Shown here: in pieces, positions 55,545 through 64,000 of the stretch
Layout of the letters: each line of letters opens with the position of its first letter
How positions within the stretch are numbered: position 1 is the first letter of the stretch
Source: Hyphomicrobiales bacterium
GTDB lineage: Bacteria; Pseudomonadota; Alphaproteobacteria; Rhizobiales; Rhizobiaceae
DNA length: 64,000 nt
Reading direction: 5' to 3'
Assembly: GCA_900473175.1 (NCBI GenBank)
Contig: UCKM01000010.1
Span: forward strand, 1-64,000
The notes under the pieces: model-generated
Told to the model about the DNA's origin: nothing
The model's database searches: none
Seen by the model: only the letters and a program-made list of their open reading frames with translations
Translations under genes and position numbers: made by a program

Positions 55545-56969
55545 TTATGCTTTTATCTGATCCTGGAGGCGCCCCAGAGATTCTTCTCTTCCAAGGACCG
55601 CCAGGACGTCAAAAACGCCCGGAGACGTTGATTTTCCTGTCAATGCGGCACGCAAAGGTTGCGCAATTTTGCCGAGTTTCAAACCTGTTTTTTCAGCGTG
55701 AACGCGTACCGCCGTGTCGAGCGCTTCCGCGGTCCAGTCTTTGACCGCCGACAGCTCCGGGAGGACGCCGGAAAGCACGTCCAGACCTTCATTGTTGAGT
55801 AGAGCTGCAGCCTTTTCGTCCAGTTTCAAAGGCCGCTGCGCGAACAGATATTTTGCGCTGTCGGCAAGCTCAACAAGCGTCTTTGCACGTTCTTTGAGGC
55901 CGGGCATTGCCTTGAGCAGTTGCAGCTTCGTCGTGTCGTTCAAGTGCGCGTCTATGTCAGCGCCACCTTCAATCTCCGGCAGGATGTCGATCATGGCTTT
56001 CACCAGGTCGGCGTCATCTGAAATACGCATATAATGGCCGTTGATTGCCTCCAGCTTCTGGAAATCAAAACGGGAAGCCCCGCGGTTGATATCCGAGATT
56101 TCAAACCAGGCGATCATCTGCTCGTCCGACATGATCTCGTCGTCGCCATGGCTCCAGCCGAGGCGAACCAGATAGTTGCGCAATGCTGCCGGCAGGTATC
56201 CCATGGCGCGATACGCCTCGACCCCGAGCGCACCGTGGCGCTTGGAGAGCTTGGCACCATCAGCGCCATGAATAAGCGGAATGTGGCCCATAACAGGCAC
56301 ATCCCAACCCATGGCGTTGTAGATCACCGTCTGGCGAGCGGCGTTGGTCAGGTGGTCGTCACCGCGAATGATATGCGTGACGCCCATGTCGTGATCGTCG
56401 ACGACAACCGCATGCATATAGGTGGGGTTGCCGTCGGACCGCAGAATGATGAAATCATCGAGATCCTTGTTGGGAAACCGCACATCGCCCTGGACCTTGT
56501 CGCGCACCACGGTTTCACCGTCCTGTGGCGCCTTGATGCGGATGACCGGTTTCACGCCCGCGGGCGCCTCTTTAGGATCGCGGTCGCGCCAACGTCCATC
56601 ATAGCGCGGCGGGCGGCCTTCGGTGCGGGCCTTCTCACGCATTTCTTCGAGCTCGGCCGGTGAAGCGTAGCAATAATATGCCTTACCGTTGGCGACGAGT
56701 TCCTCTGCGACTTCCTGGTGGCGGGGTCGCCGTTCATATTGCGACACCGCATCCCCGTCCCAATCGAGTCCGAGCCATTTCAAGCCGTCGATGATGGCGC
56801 CCACTGCTGCTTCGGAGGAACGCTCGCGATCCGTATCCTCGATGCGCAACAACATTTTGCCGCCGGTATGCTTTGCATAGAGCCAGTTGAACAATGCTGT
56901 TCGGGCACCGCCAATATGGAGGTAGCCAGTTGGGGAAGGGGCGAAACGGGTGACGACAGGGGATGACAT
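55545..56969 (-). CDS. gltX: glutamyl-tRNA synthetase
   Basis: A 474-residue class-I synthetase: HIGH-type motif [16 protein letters not shown] and KMSKS-type motif [13 protein letters not shown], with the C-terminal anticodon-binding alpha-helical cage. The ATG at 56969 has GGAG 6 bases upstream; the longer frame runs into the comEC leader and is not family sequence. Many alphaproteobacteria carry two gltX genes; which paralogue this is cannot be decided here. Confidence 0.96.
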   Translation of the reverse strand: MSSPVVTRFAPSPTGYLHIGGARTALFNWLYAKHTGGKMLLRIEDTDRERSSEAAVGAIIDGLKWLGLDWDGDAVSQYERRPRHQEVAEELVANGKAYYCYASPAELEEMREKARTEGRPPRYDGRWRDRDPKEAPAGVKPVIRIKAPQDGETVVRDKVQGDVRFPNKDLDDFIILRSDGNPTYMHAVVVDDHDMGVTHIIRGDDHLTNAARQTVIYNAMGWDVPVMGHIPLIHGADGAKLSKRHGALGVEAYRAMGYLPAALRNYLVRLGWSHGDDEIMSDEQMIAWFEISDINRGASRFDFQKLEAINGHYMRISDDADLVKAMIDILPEIEGGADIDAHLNDTTKLQLLKAMPGLKERAKTLVELADSAKYLFAQRPLKLDEKAAALLNNEGLDVLSGVLPELSAVKDWTAEALDTAVRVHAEKTGLKLGKIAQPLRAALTGKSTSPGVFDVLAVLGREESLGRLQDQIKA

Positions 56970-57082
56970 GGATACTCCAGGGACGCCCGGCCATATTAGT
57001 CGAACGTCCAATCGAATTGATCTGGCGTTCATGTAGCATAGGAACGCGGCTGTGCAAGGGCATTGGTGGAACCGGGAGGCAA

Positions 57083-59548
57083 ATGGGGGAGCCGGAGACC
57101 AGGTCGAAGATAGATGAGCGGCTCTTCTTTCTCGGCGTTGCCAGCGCCGGTGATGTGCTTGCGACGCAGCCGGAGAGCACACAGGTTGTCACCCGGGCTC
57201 AGGCCCAAGTAGGGAATCAACGACTAGCAGCGATCGCCCGTGCCAGAACCGCGCTCCAATCCGTACCGATAGCATTCAGCGCCGAAATCGAACGCGGCAA
57301 CCTATTCCTGTTCGTGCCGGTTTTTGCCGGCATCGGTTCCATTGTCTATTTCACTGCCACCGCCGAACCGAACCTGAGCGCCATACTCTTCGGACTTACC
57401 GTTCTCATCGGTCTGTTTGGACTGGCGCAGGCCCGTCCGACGATCAGGCTGATACTTCTCGTTGCGATCACAATCGTCGCCGGCATGTTCTTTGCCAAGC
57501 TCGAAACATTGCGCGCCGGCACGCGAATGCTCGGGTCAGAAATCACAACGCGATTGACCGGACGCGTCATCGGCATGGCGACAGACGCACGGGGCGGATG
57601 GAGGGTGACCCTCGATGTGATTTCGACCGAGCGCCCATCGCTGCGTTACGGACCGGACCGGGTGGTGTTGAGTGCCAGGGCACTGCCGCGTCAGCTCAAG
57701 ATTGGCGATGGCCTGTCCGGTCTTGTGCACTTGCGCCCTCAGAGCGGTCCGGTGCGGCCGGGCAATTATGATTTCGCTTTCAACAACTACTATCGGGGCA
57801 TCGGTGCCAATGGGTTTCTGCTTGGAAAGGCCGAAACCGTTTCCGTATCCACGACGTCTGATTGGGGTGAGCAAATCTGGCTTACCATTGCCAACATAAG
57901 ACAGCAGCTCACTCAGCGTATTCTGCGCAGTATAAAGGGTGAACCGGGGGATATCGCAGCTTCGCTGATCACCGGCCAGCACGACGGCATCAGCGATGCA
58001 ACCAATGATGCAATGCGCCTTGCGGGCCTCTCCCACATTCTGTCGATCTCTGGATTTCATATGGCGCTGGTTGCCGCGATCATCATTGGATCAATGCGAA
58101 CCATGATGGCTTTCTTCCCCGGCTTTTCCTCGCGCTTTCCGGTGAAAAAGTTTGCGGCTGTCATCGCTTTGATCGGATCAGCCTTCTATCTGATGCTTTC
58201 GGGCGCCGATGTCGCCGCGCAGCGCAGTTTCGTCATGCTGGCTGTCATGCTGCTTGCGATCACCGCCGATCGGTCTGCCTTGTCGATGCGCAACCTCGCC
58301 ATTGCCGCGTTAATAACCATTTCGATATCGCCGCACGAGATTTTAGGGCCGAGCTTCCAGATGTCCTACTCAGCAACGGCGGCACTAATCGCTTTTTATG
58401 GATGGTGGTCAAACCGCCAAACAATGCGCAGGCCCCGCCAAGTCGGGAAAGTCCCATTTTTGCTCCAGCTTCCGGTCAAGGCGGCAAACCATATTGCGGC
58501 CATTGCCATGACTTCACTCGTCGCCGGCACAGCGAGTTCAATTTTTGCAGCGTACCATTTCAACAATACCGCCCCATTGGGCCTCGTCGGCAACGCCCTC
58601 GCACTTCCCGTCATTTCGGTATTCGTCATGCCCTTCGCCGTGCTCGGCCTGCTCGCCATGCCATTTGATCTGGACTGGATTCCCTTCAATGTGATGGGGC
58701 ATGGCATTGAGATCGTCATCGCAATTGCAAAGATGGTCAGCTCGCATTCTCCAAGCGGCAATTTCGGCCTGATGCCAAGCGCCAGTCTCGTCCTCCTGAG
58801 CCTGGGTCTGGTGCTGCTGCTGTTCCTTTCGACCCCATTACGACTTTCCGGCATTGTGCTGATGATGCTTGGCGCTTTGGCAATGGTTCGAGCGCAGACA
58901 CCGGATATCATCATCGCCGAGGAGGGCAAACTCGTGGCGTTGCGCACGACGGTGAGCACGCTTGCCGTCAACCGGCCGCTCGGAAGTGCATTCACTTTGG
59001 ACAATTGGCAACAGGCTTACGGGGTTGGTGGAATCTTAAAACCGCTCAAAACCGGCAAGGAGGCGGAAGACGTACAATTTGAATGTGCCGACAAACTTTG
59101 CACCGCGCGCGAACCAGGCGGATTGATCGTCGCCTTTACTGACGATCCGGCCCAGAAATCGTCAGCGTGCGATGAGGGCGATATCGTTATTTTGGCATTC
59201 TCGGGCCAGGATGTCATATGCGCCGACAGCGATGTGATGGTGATCACCAAACAGGACTTGGCGTTGCAGGGCGCGGCAGAGATATTTCTGCCGAAGGATA
59301 TAATTGGCCCTCCAGTCTTGAAGGCGTCGGGAGCGCAACCGTCGTACATCACGGAAACACAGGCTGCCAACCATGAACGGCTCAGATCTGCCCGCATTGC
59401 CTATGCGGTAGGGTACCCAGACTGGCCTTGGAATTCCTATCGAACCTATTCCCGTACTGCGCGCAATCTTACAGAAGACAAACCCCGTAAACGCGCGTCC
59501 AGACAGGCGCGGATGATAGCTGAGAGTGAACATACAGCTCGTCAGTAG
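57083..59548 (+). CDS. comEC: ComEC/Rec2 family DNA-uptake membrane protein
   Basis: About 821 residues: two N-terminal helices ([34 protein letters not shown]), an extracytoplasmic DUF4131 region ([18 protein letters not shown]), and a Competence domain with [17 protein letters not shown] and about eight helices. The C-terminal 150 residues do not show the HxHxDH metallo-hydrolase motif of full ComEC. GGGAGG lies just before the ATG at 57083. It is divergent from gltX and its end overlaps lexA by 7 bases. Confidence 0.88.
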   Translation: MGEPETRSKIDERLFFLGVASAGDVLATQPESTQVVTRAQAQVGNQRLAAIARARTALQSVPIAFSAEIERGNLFLFVPVFAGIGSIVYFTATAEPNLSAILFGLTVLIGLFGLAQARPTIRLILLVAITIVAGMFFAKLETLRAGTRMLGSEITTRLTGRVIGMATDARGGWRVTLDVISTERPSLRYGPDRVVLSARALPRQLKIGDGLSGLVHLRPQSGPVRPGNYDFAFNNYYRGIGANGFLLGKAETVSVSTTSDWGEQIWLTIANIRQQLTQRILRSIKGEPGDIAASLITGQHDGISDATNDAMRLAGLSHILSISGFHMALVAAIIIGSMRTMMAFFPGFSSRFPVKKFAAVIALIGSAFYLMLSGADVAAQRSFVMLAVMLLAITADRSALSMRNLAIAALITISISPHEILGPSFQMSYSATAALIAFYGWWSNRQTMRRPRQVGKVPFLLQLPVKAANHIAAIAMTSLVAGTASSIFAAYHFNNTAPLGLVGNALALPVISVFVMPFAVLGLLAMPFDLDWIPFNVMGHGIEIVIAIAKMVSSHSPSGNFGLMPSASLVLLSLGLVLLLFLSTPLRLSGIVLMMLGALAMVRAQTPDIIIAEEGKLVALRTTVSTLAVNRPLGSAFTLDNWQQAYGVGGILKPLKTGKEAEDVQFECADKLCTAREPGGLIVAFTDDPAQKSSACDEGDIVILAFSGQDVICADSDVMVITKQDLALQGAAEIFLPKDIIGPPVLKASGAQPSYITETQAANHERLRSARIAYAVGYPDWPWNSYRTYSRTARNLTEDKPRKRASRQARMIAESEHTARQ

Positions 59549-60261
59549 CGTCGGATCAACCCGACGAGCTTGCCCTGAACCCGAACACGATCCGGGCCAA
59601 AAATCCGTGTTTCATAGGCTGGATTGGCGGCTTCGAGCGCGATCGACGCACCTTTGCGGCGGAAACGCTTCAGTGTCGCCTCCTCGTCATCGACCAGTGC
59701 AACGACAATTTCGCCAGGGTTCGCTGTATCGCTCCGCTTGATCACGACGGTATCACCGTCAAAAATCCCAGCTTCGATCATCGAGTCGCCCTTGACCTCA
59801 AGCGCATAATGTTCGCCGCTACCGATCATGTCAGGCGGTAGGCCAATCATATGCGTCTGGTTCTGGATCGCGGAAATAGGAACACCTGCGGCGATCCGGC
59901 CCATGACAGGAATGCTGACGATCGTCGAGGCGGTCGATTCGTCCGAAGGACGCTGCTGCGGCCGGGCAGGGGCGATGTTGCGGCCAAGACTACCCTCGAT
60001 GACACTGGGCGAAAACTTCTTTTGCGCGCCAAGACCCGGGGCGATCGAGTCGGGCAAGCGCAGAACTTCAAGCGCTCTCGCCCGGTTGGCAAGCCGGCGA
60101 ATGAAGCCGCGCTCCTCCAGCGCCGTGATCAGCCTGTGGATGCCGGATTTTGATGCGAGATCCAAAGCGTCCTTCATCTCGTCGAATGACGGAGGAATAC
60201 CCGTTTCCTTCAAGCGCTCATGGATAAAGAGCAGAAGTTCGTGTTGTTTACGCGTGAGCAT
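59542..60261 (-). CDS. lexA: LexA repressor
   Basis: A 239-residue LexA: winged helix [19 protein letters not shown] with [15 protein letters not shown], linker, cleavage site Ala125-Gly126 in RIAAGVP, and the serine/lysine dyad Ser160 (KGDSMIEAG) and Lys198 (ATLKRF). It represses SOS genes until RecA-triggered self-cleavage. An SOS box lies 54-68 bases upstream, so it represses itself. I start at 60261; the longer frame adds an arginine/phenylalanine-rich stretch not found in the family. Confidence 0.97.
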   Translation of the reverse strand: MLTRKQHELLLFIHERLKETGIPPSFDEMKDALDLASKSGIHRLITALEERGFIRRLANRARALEVLRLPDSIAPGLGAQKKFSPSVIEGSLGRNIAPARPQQRPSDESTASTIVSIPVMGRIAAGVPISAIQNQTHMIGLPPDMIGSGEHYALEVKGDSMIEAGIFDGDTVVIKRSDTANPGEIVVALVDDEEATLKRFRRKGASIALEAANPAYETRIFGPDRVRVQGKLVGLIRRY

Positions 60262-60314
60262 CGGCGATCCTTTGAAACGGAATCGGAAAAACAAAACCAG
60301 AACAAACACTATCT

Positions 60315-60329
60315 GTTCCAGTTGTGTTC
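60315..60329. promoter_or_regulatory. SOS box of lexA (LexA operator)
   Basis: GTTCCAGTTGTGTTC is an exact GTTC-N7-GTTC, the alphaproteobacterial LexA operator, located 54 bases upstream of the lexA start. Confidence 0.9.
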
Positions 60330-60718
60330 TACAAGGCTTAATATGTGGTGTACGTGTTGGAGGCGCGGAAAATAAATGGGAATATCGCAGGGAGTTATTT
60401 GGGAATGAACGTGGTTTAAGTAACTGAAAATATTGGTATCGCGTGGTTTCTCAATCGCGATTGCCTATAGCGGGTTGATTTTGGCATTTCCAAATAGGGA
60501 TGTACGCACCTGCTGGCATCAGGAAATCCTTGTCATGGGACATTCGCTGGCCGACGTGGATCACTCCTATTTATGAGAAGGGCTCCGACTGCTGAGACAC
60601 ACGCGAAATAGCGAAATAGATTGCGTTTCACGAATCCATTCTGGTGGGTTCGAGGTGTCCTTATCAAATTCCGGTGATTGGCTGGTCACGAGCGGTTGCC
60701 TGTGGCACATACGGCTTG
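60330..60718. other. non-coding gap between lexA and the efflux locus
   Basis: About 390 bases with no frame I can support, more AT-rich than the flanking genes. No inverted repeat, tRNA or recombinase remnant is evident by eye. It marks the junction between the conserved lexA end and the metal-efflux genes and should hold that locus's promoter; no recognisable CueR or CopR box was seen. Confidence 0.5.
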
Positions 60719-61090
60719 ATGAGAAGACCCGTCGCCATCCGTACCCTCATGTTCGCTTTCGCTTTGCTCGGGCTTCTGCTCGGGCCGATGGCTGTTTCCA
60801 TGAGCGGTGCGGCCATGGCCGACCGGAACATGTCCGGCATGGGCAACGTGGCGGAAATGGTAGCAAGCATGCCTGACGACATGCCATGTCCCGAAAAGCA
60901 GGCCAAGATCCCCGATTGTTCAAAGGGCTGCCCGCTGAACGTATTGTGCCTCTCAGCGCTCGCAAGTTTCTCGTCGGCGCATCTGAATTCATTTGCGTTC
61001 CCTTTGCAGAAGGACCTGTTCCATCCTGTCGCTATGGAAGTCCTTGCTTCCTGGGCAGGCGATCCTCCCCACCGACCACCCAGCATCTGA
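60719..61090 (+). CDS. small Met/Cys-rich exported protein, hypothetical
   Basis: A 123-residue frame. Residues about 8-35 form a hydrophobic signal/anchor (MFAFALLGLLLGPMAV), followed by a methionine-rich stretch (MSGMGNVAEMVASMPDDM) and Cys57, 67, 71 and 77 (CPEK, CSKGC, C). Methionine and cysteine clusters suit copper or silver binding. It directly precedes the FixH-like and efflux genes on the same strand, so it is probably a periplasmic accessory of the pump. No family recognised; start among several Met codons is uncertain. Confidence 0.6.
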   Translation: MRRPVAIRTLMFAFALLGLLLGPMAVSMSGAAMADRNMSGMGNVAEMVASMPDDMPCPEKQAKIPDCSKGCPLNVLCLSALASFSSAHLNSFAFPLQKDLFHPVAMEVLASWAGDPPHRPPSI

Positions 61091-61212
61091 TTGTCATCGG
61101 CGCTTGAGCGCCCTCTAACCGCGCGGCGGAAGCCGTCGGTGAAACTGCGTGGCATTTGCCGCGCTGATTGCCGTGCATGAAACACGGCTGATGATTATCG
61201 GAAACTGGAAAT

Positions 61213-61608
61213 ATGAAAAAAATCGGTACACTTTTCGCGGGCCTTGCGCTCGCTTCCATCCTCACATCCACGCCCATGGCATTTGCGGCACCCTCTGACT
61301 ACGAGTTCCAACTGGTACAGCCGGAAACCAAAAGCGGCGAAGCCATCCTTGACGTCCGTCTAGTCGACAAGCGGTCGGGCAAGTCAGTGCCCCACGCCGT
61401 GATCTTCGCCAAGCGTATCGACATGGCACCGGACGGGATGGAGATGATGAGCGCACCTATCGAGGAGATGCCATCGACCGAACCCGGTATCTATCGGTTC
61501 AAGGCACAGATCACCATGGCCGGAGGCTGGCGGTTGTCGCTCGGCGCGAAGGTGCAGGGTGAGACCGAAACGGTCGAAAACAAGCTAGTGCTTCAGGCCA
61601 CCCAATGA
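61213..61608 (+). CDS. FixH/YtkA-like periplasmic protein of the efflux operon
   Basis: A 131-residue protein: signal peptide MKKIGTLFAGLALASILTST ending AFA, then a beta-rich domain (YEFQLVQPETKSGEAILDVR, KSVPHAVIFAKRIDMAPDGM, GGWRLSLGAKVQG) of the FixH/YtkA-like type. Such proteins sit next to CusB-type adaptors in rhizobial metal efflux operons; the Met/His positions may bind Cu. Its stop overlaps the adaptor start (ATGA). Confidence 0.75.
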   Translation: MKKIGTLFAGLALASILTSTPMAFAAPSDYEFQLVQPETKSGEAILDVRLVDKRSGKSVPHAVIFAKRIDMAPDGMEMMSAPIEEMPSTEPGIYRFKAQITMAGGWRLSLGAKVQGETETVENKLVLQATQ

Positions 61609-63062
61609 GCAGCCGGATCACTTCGGTGTTCCTCACCCTCGTCGCCATATCGGCGGCGGGGGCAGGGGGCTATTACGCCGGCAGCAACGGGTTTCGCGTG
61701 GAAGGGGTGGCTTTCTCCGCCCCGGCGACGTCCAAGACTGCACCTGCCGCTTCCGGTTCGGTGATCTATTACCGCGATCCGGACGGCAAACCGTACTATG
61801 CGGCGACCCCGCGAAAGACGGCGGACGGGCGCGACTATCTGCCAGTCCTTACCAGCGAGGATGTCAGCTTCGACGGGCGGGCGACCATTGGCAATCCGTC
61901 CGAGGCTACCTCGGAGGCCTCCGCTACGCCAGGAACCAAGAGGATCCTCTATTACCGTAATCCTATGGGCCTTCCCGACACATCGCCCGTGCCGAAGAAG
62001 GATTCGATGGGGATGGACTATCTCCCCGTTTTTGACGGCGAGGACAAGGACGACGGAACCCTGAAGCTCAGTCTCGGCAAGATGCAACGCACGGGCGTGC
62101 GCTCCGAGCAAGCGACAAGCCGGGTGCTGTCGATCCCGGTGCGTGCGTCGGGCACCATTCAGCTCGACGAACGCAGGATTTCTGTTGTTGCCACGCGGTC
62201 GGACGCCTTCATCGAAAAGGTGTCCGCGATCACCACGGGAGACAAGGTCGCGAGGGGGCAGGACTTGGTCCGCCTCTATTCCTCCGACATTGCCACTGCC
62301 GGAGCCCAATATGTCACCGAACTGAGCGATCCGGAGCGCAGATCGGTCTTGGGCGGTGCCCGGCAAAGGCTTGAGAACCTCGGGGCACCTGCTGACCTGA
62401 TCAAGGAAATCGAGCGCACGCGCAAGGTTCCGCTCGCCATTACCTGGACTGCATCGCAGAACGGGATCGTACTGGAGCGCAACGCCGTTGACGGCATGAA
62501 GGCGGCACCGGGTGACGTGCTCTTCCGTATTGCCGACGTTTCGACGGTCTGGGCACTGGCGGACATTCCCGAACGCGATCTGCCCAGAATAGTACCGGGT
62601 CAAGAGGTGGCAATTCGCGTGCGCGGCTTCGATGACCGGACGTTTGCAGGCAAGGTTGCGCTGATCTATCCGCAGGTCAATAAGGAGACCCGGACAACAC
62701 GCGTCCGGGTTGAGCTTGCAAACCCGGAGGGCATCCTGCGGCCGGACATGTATGTCGAAGCCGAAATTGCAACCGGAACCGACAAGCCTGTCACCGCTGT
62801 ACCCGCAGGTGCGGTGATTGACAGCGGCACACGCCAAATAGTGCTGATTGACAAGGGCGAGGGCAGTTTTGAGCCTCGTGTTGTTACCGTCGGGCGCAGA
62901 GGCGCGGATTATGTCGAAATCCGCGAAGGCATCGCACCCGGGACAAATGTCGTGGTGGCGGCGAACTTCCTGATCGACGCCGAAAGCAACCTCAAGGCTG
63001 CGCTTCGCGGCCTAAGTTCGGATGCCCAAGTACCGGACCAGTCACAGGAGAAGCCGCTATGA
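61605..63062 (+). CDS. efflux RND periplasmic adaptor, CusB-like, with two heavy-metal-binding modules
   Basis: A 485-residue membrane fusion protein: an N-terminal anchor (SVFLTLVAISAAGAGGYYAG), two modules of the heavy-metal-binding type at about 54-82 and 113-143, then the barrel-sandwich, beta-barrel and hairpin domains of an RND adaptor (SRVLSIPVRASGTIQLDER, ENGIVLERNAVDG-like ASQNGIVLERNAV, IVPGQEVAIRVRGF). The second module has Met/Asp ligands (NPMG, KKDSMGMDY); the first has lost the methionines (DPDG, KTADGRDY). It links the RND pump below to an outer-membrane channel. The stop overlaps cusA (ATGA). Confidence 0.9.
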   Translation: MSSRITSVFLTLVAISAAGAGGYYAGSNGFRVEGVAFSAPATSKTAPAASGSVIYYRDPDGKPYYAATPRKTADGRDYLPVLTSEDVSFDGRATIGNPSEATSEASATPGTKRILYYRNPMGLPDTSPVPKKDSMGMDYLPVFDGEDKDDGTLKLSLGKMQRTGVRSEQATSRVLSIPVRASGTIQLDERRISVVATRSDAFIEKVSAITTGDKVARGQDLVRLYSSDIATAGAQYVTELSDPERRSVLGGARQRLENLGAPADLIKEIERTRKVPLAITWTASQNGIVLERNAVDGMKAAPGDVLFRIADVSTVWALADIPERDLPRIVPGQEVAIRVRGFDDRTFAGKVALIYPQVNKETRTTRVRVELANPEGILRPDMYVEAEIATGTDKPVTAVPAGAVIDSGTRQIVLIDKGEGSFEPRVVTVGRRGADYVEIREGIAPGTNVVVAANFLIDAESNLKAALRGLSSDAQVPDQSQEKPL

Positions 63063-64000
63063 TCGGCCATCTCATCGCCTGGTCGGCACGCAACCTGATG
63101 CTGGTGCTGATCGGTACGGTCTTCGCGGTCGCCGCAGGCGTCTATGCTCTCAAGACCTCGCCGCTTGACGCCATTCCCGACCTTTCCGACGTCCAGGTCA
63201 TCGTCTACACCGACTATCCGGGGCAGGGGCCGCAGGTCGTCGAGGATCAGGTGACCTATCCACTGACGACGGCGATGTTGACGGTGCCGAAATCGAAGGT
63301 CGTCCGTGGCTTCTCCTTCTTCGGCGTCTCCTTTGTCTATGTGATCTTCGAGGACGGCACCGATCCGTACTGGGCCCGCAGCCGTGTCCTTGAATATCTA
63401 AACGCTGCCGCACAGCGACTGCCGCAGGGCGTCACGCCCGGCCTCGGGCCGGATGCAACGGGTGTGGGTTGGGTATACCAATATGCGGTTGTCGCCAAGG
63501 ACCAGACCCTTGCGGAATTGCGGTCGCTGCAGGATTGGGTGGTCCGTTATGCCGCGTCCAAGGCGGAAGGCGTCGCCGAGGTTGCCAGCGTCGGCGGCTT
63601 TGTCAAACAGTACAATGTCGTGGTCGATCCGCAGCGCCTGCGCTCCTTCGGTATCCCGCTGCAGAAGGTCAAGGATGCCGTACGCAACAGCAACATGGAC
63701 ACGGGCGGGCGTTCGGTGGAACTCTCCGAGTTCGAGTTCATGGTGCGCGGGCGCGGTTATCTCAAAGGCATCAGTGACCTCGAACAGATCGTGTTGAAGA
63801 GCGACGGCGGCACGCCCGTCCTCATGCGCGACGTGGCGCACGTGGAACTCGGTCCCGACGAACGGCGCGGTGTCACCGAACTCAACGGCGAAGGGGAGGT
63901 CGCAAGCGGCATCGCCCTGCAGCGTTTCGGTGCCAATGCGCTGACGGTGATCGAGAACGTCAAGGCGAGCCTTGCCCAGATCCTGCCGAGCCTGCCCAAG
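63059..64000 (+). CDS. CusA/CzcA-family heavy-metal RND efflux pump, N-terminal part
   Basis: The first 314 codons of a pump that continues past the right edge: IAWSARNLMLVLIGTVFAV (TM1), SPLDAIPDLSDVQVIVYTDY and PGQGPQVVEDQVTYPLTT, all HME-RND signatures, then YWARSRVLEYLNAAAQRLP of the porter domain. CusA-type members expel Cu+/Ag+; CzcA-type members expel Zn/Co/Cd. The DLSDVQV sequence and the CusB-like partner favour monovalent Cu/Ag. It is fourth in the operon with ATGA coupling to the adaptor. Confidence 0.92.
   Translation, partial: MIGHLIAWSARNLMLVLIGTVFAVAAGVYALKTSPLDAIPDLSDVQVIVYTDYPGQGPQVVEDQVTYPLTTAMLTVPKSKVVRGFSFFGVSFVYVIFEDGTDPYWARSRVLEYLNAAAQRLPQGVTPGLGPDATGVGWVYQYAVVAKDQTLAELRSLQDWVVRYAASKAEGVAEVASVGGFVKQYNVVVDPQRLRSFGIPLQKVKDAVRNSNMDTGGRSVELSEFEFMVRGRGYLKGISDLEQIVLKSDGGTPVLMRDVAHVELGPDERRGVTELNGEGEVASGIALQRFGANALTVIENVKASLAQILPSLPK

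Noticed and set aside
61593-62837. 414-codon minus-strand open frame
   Set aside because: Antisense to the CusB-like adaptor, whose domains are clear.
1-64000. CRISPR array, transposase or prophage
   Set aside because: No regularly spaced direct repeats and no integrase, transposase or phage structural frames were seen.

Overview
The window looks like the chromosome of an alphaproteobacterium of the order Hyphomicrobiales (Rhizobiales), most likely a Phyllobacterium/Brucella/Mesorhizobium-type organism. The reasons are the gene order pyrH-frr-uppS-cdsA-rseP-bamA-lpxD-fabZ-lpxA-lpxI-lpxB-gltA with gltX, comEC and lexA beside it, LpxI rather than LpxH, an EipB protein, a phasin, clpS-clpA, and a lexA promoter carrying the alphaproteobacterial SOS box GTTC-N7-GTTC. 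The genus is inference. No tRNA, rRNA, CRISPR array, transposase or prophage gene was seen.

Region 1-13.8 kb is a quaternary-amine catabolic block. On the minus strand, 4568 down to 1 reads as an operon: 3-dehydrocarnitine cleavage enzyme, L-carnitine dehydrogenase, acyl-CoA dehydrogenase and an NDP-forming CoA ligase cut by the left edge. Divergent from it lie a GlxA/CdhR-type regulator and a hot-dog thioesterase that fits betainyl-CoA. Next come a GcvA-like LysR regulator and, divergent from that, a Rieske oxygenase (glycine betaine demethylase type) and two tandem dimethylglycine/sarcosine dehydrogenase paralogues. Together they could carry carnitine to glycine betaine and then stepwise to glycine. 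The ligase and acyl-CoA dehydrogenase suggest a feeder step such as gamma-butyrobetaine or crotonobetaine.

Region 13.8-31 kb is mixed metabolism: arginase plus ornithine aminotransferase with a divergent Lrp-type regulator, aminodeoxychorismate synthase (pabB-pabA), an aldehyde dehydrogenase, MgtE, a MerR regulator, a DUF1624 membrane protein, an MFS carrier, a DUF599 protein, L-serine dehydratase, an NCS2 purine/uracil permease, a DUF1489 protein, and a D,D-carboxypeptidase with a SPOR domain.

Region 31-40.7 kb holds a phasin, clpS-clpA, an azlC-azlD pair in which azlC is frameshifted, a PAP2 phosphatase, a HIT protein, a DUF482 GNAT-like protein, a glycerophosphodiester phosphodiesterase, RidA and EipB.

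Region 40.9-60.3 kb is the housekeeping core: translation (rpsB, tsf, frr), UMP kinase, undecaprenyl-PP and CDP-diacylglycerol synthesis, RseP, BamA and the lipid A pathway, then citrate synthase, GluRS, ComEC and LexA. No dxr lies between cdsA and rseP, and no skp between bamA and lpxD.

Region 60.3-64 kb is a heavy-metal (Cu/Ag-type) efflux locus: a Met/Cys-rich small exported protein, a FixH-like periplasmic protein, a CusB-like adaptor with two metal-binding modules, and the start of a CusA-like RND pump cut by the right edge. It looks like accessory DNA placed next to lexA.
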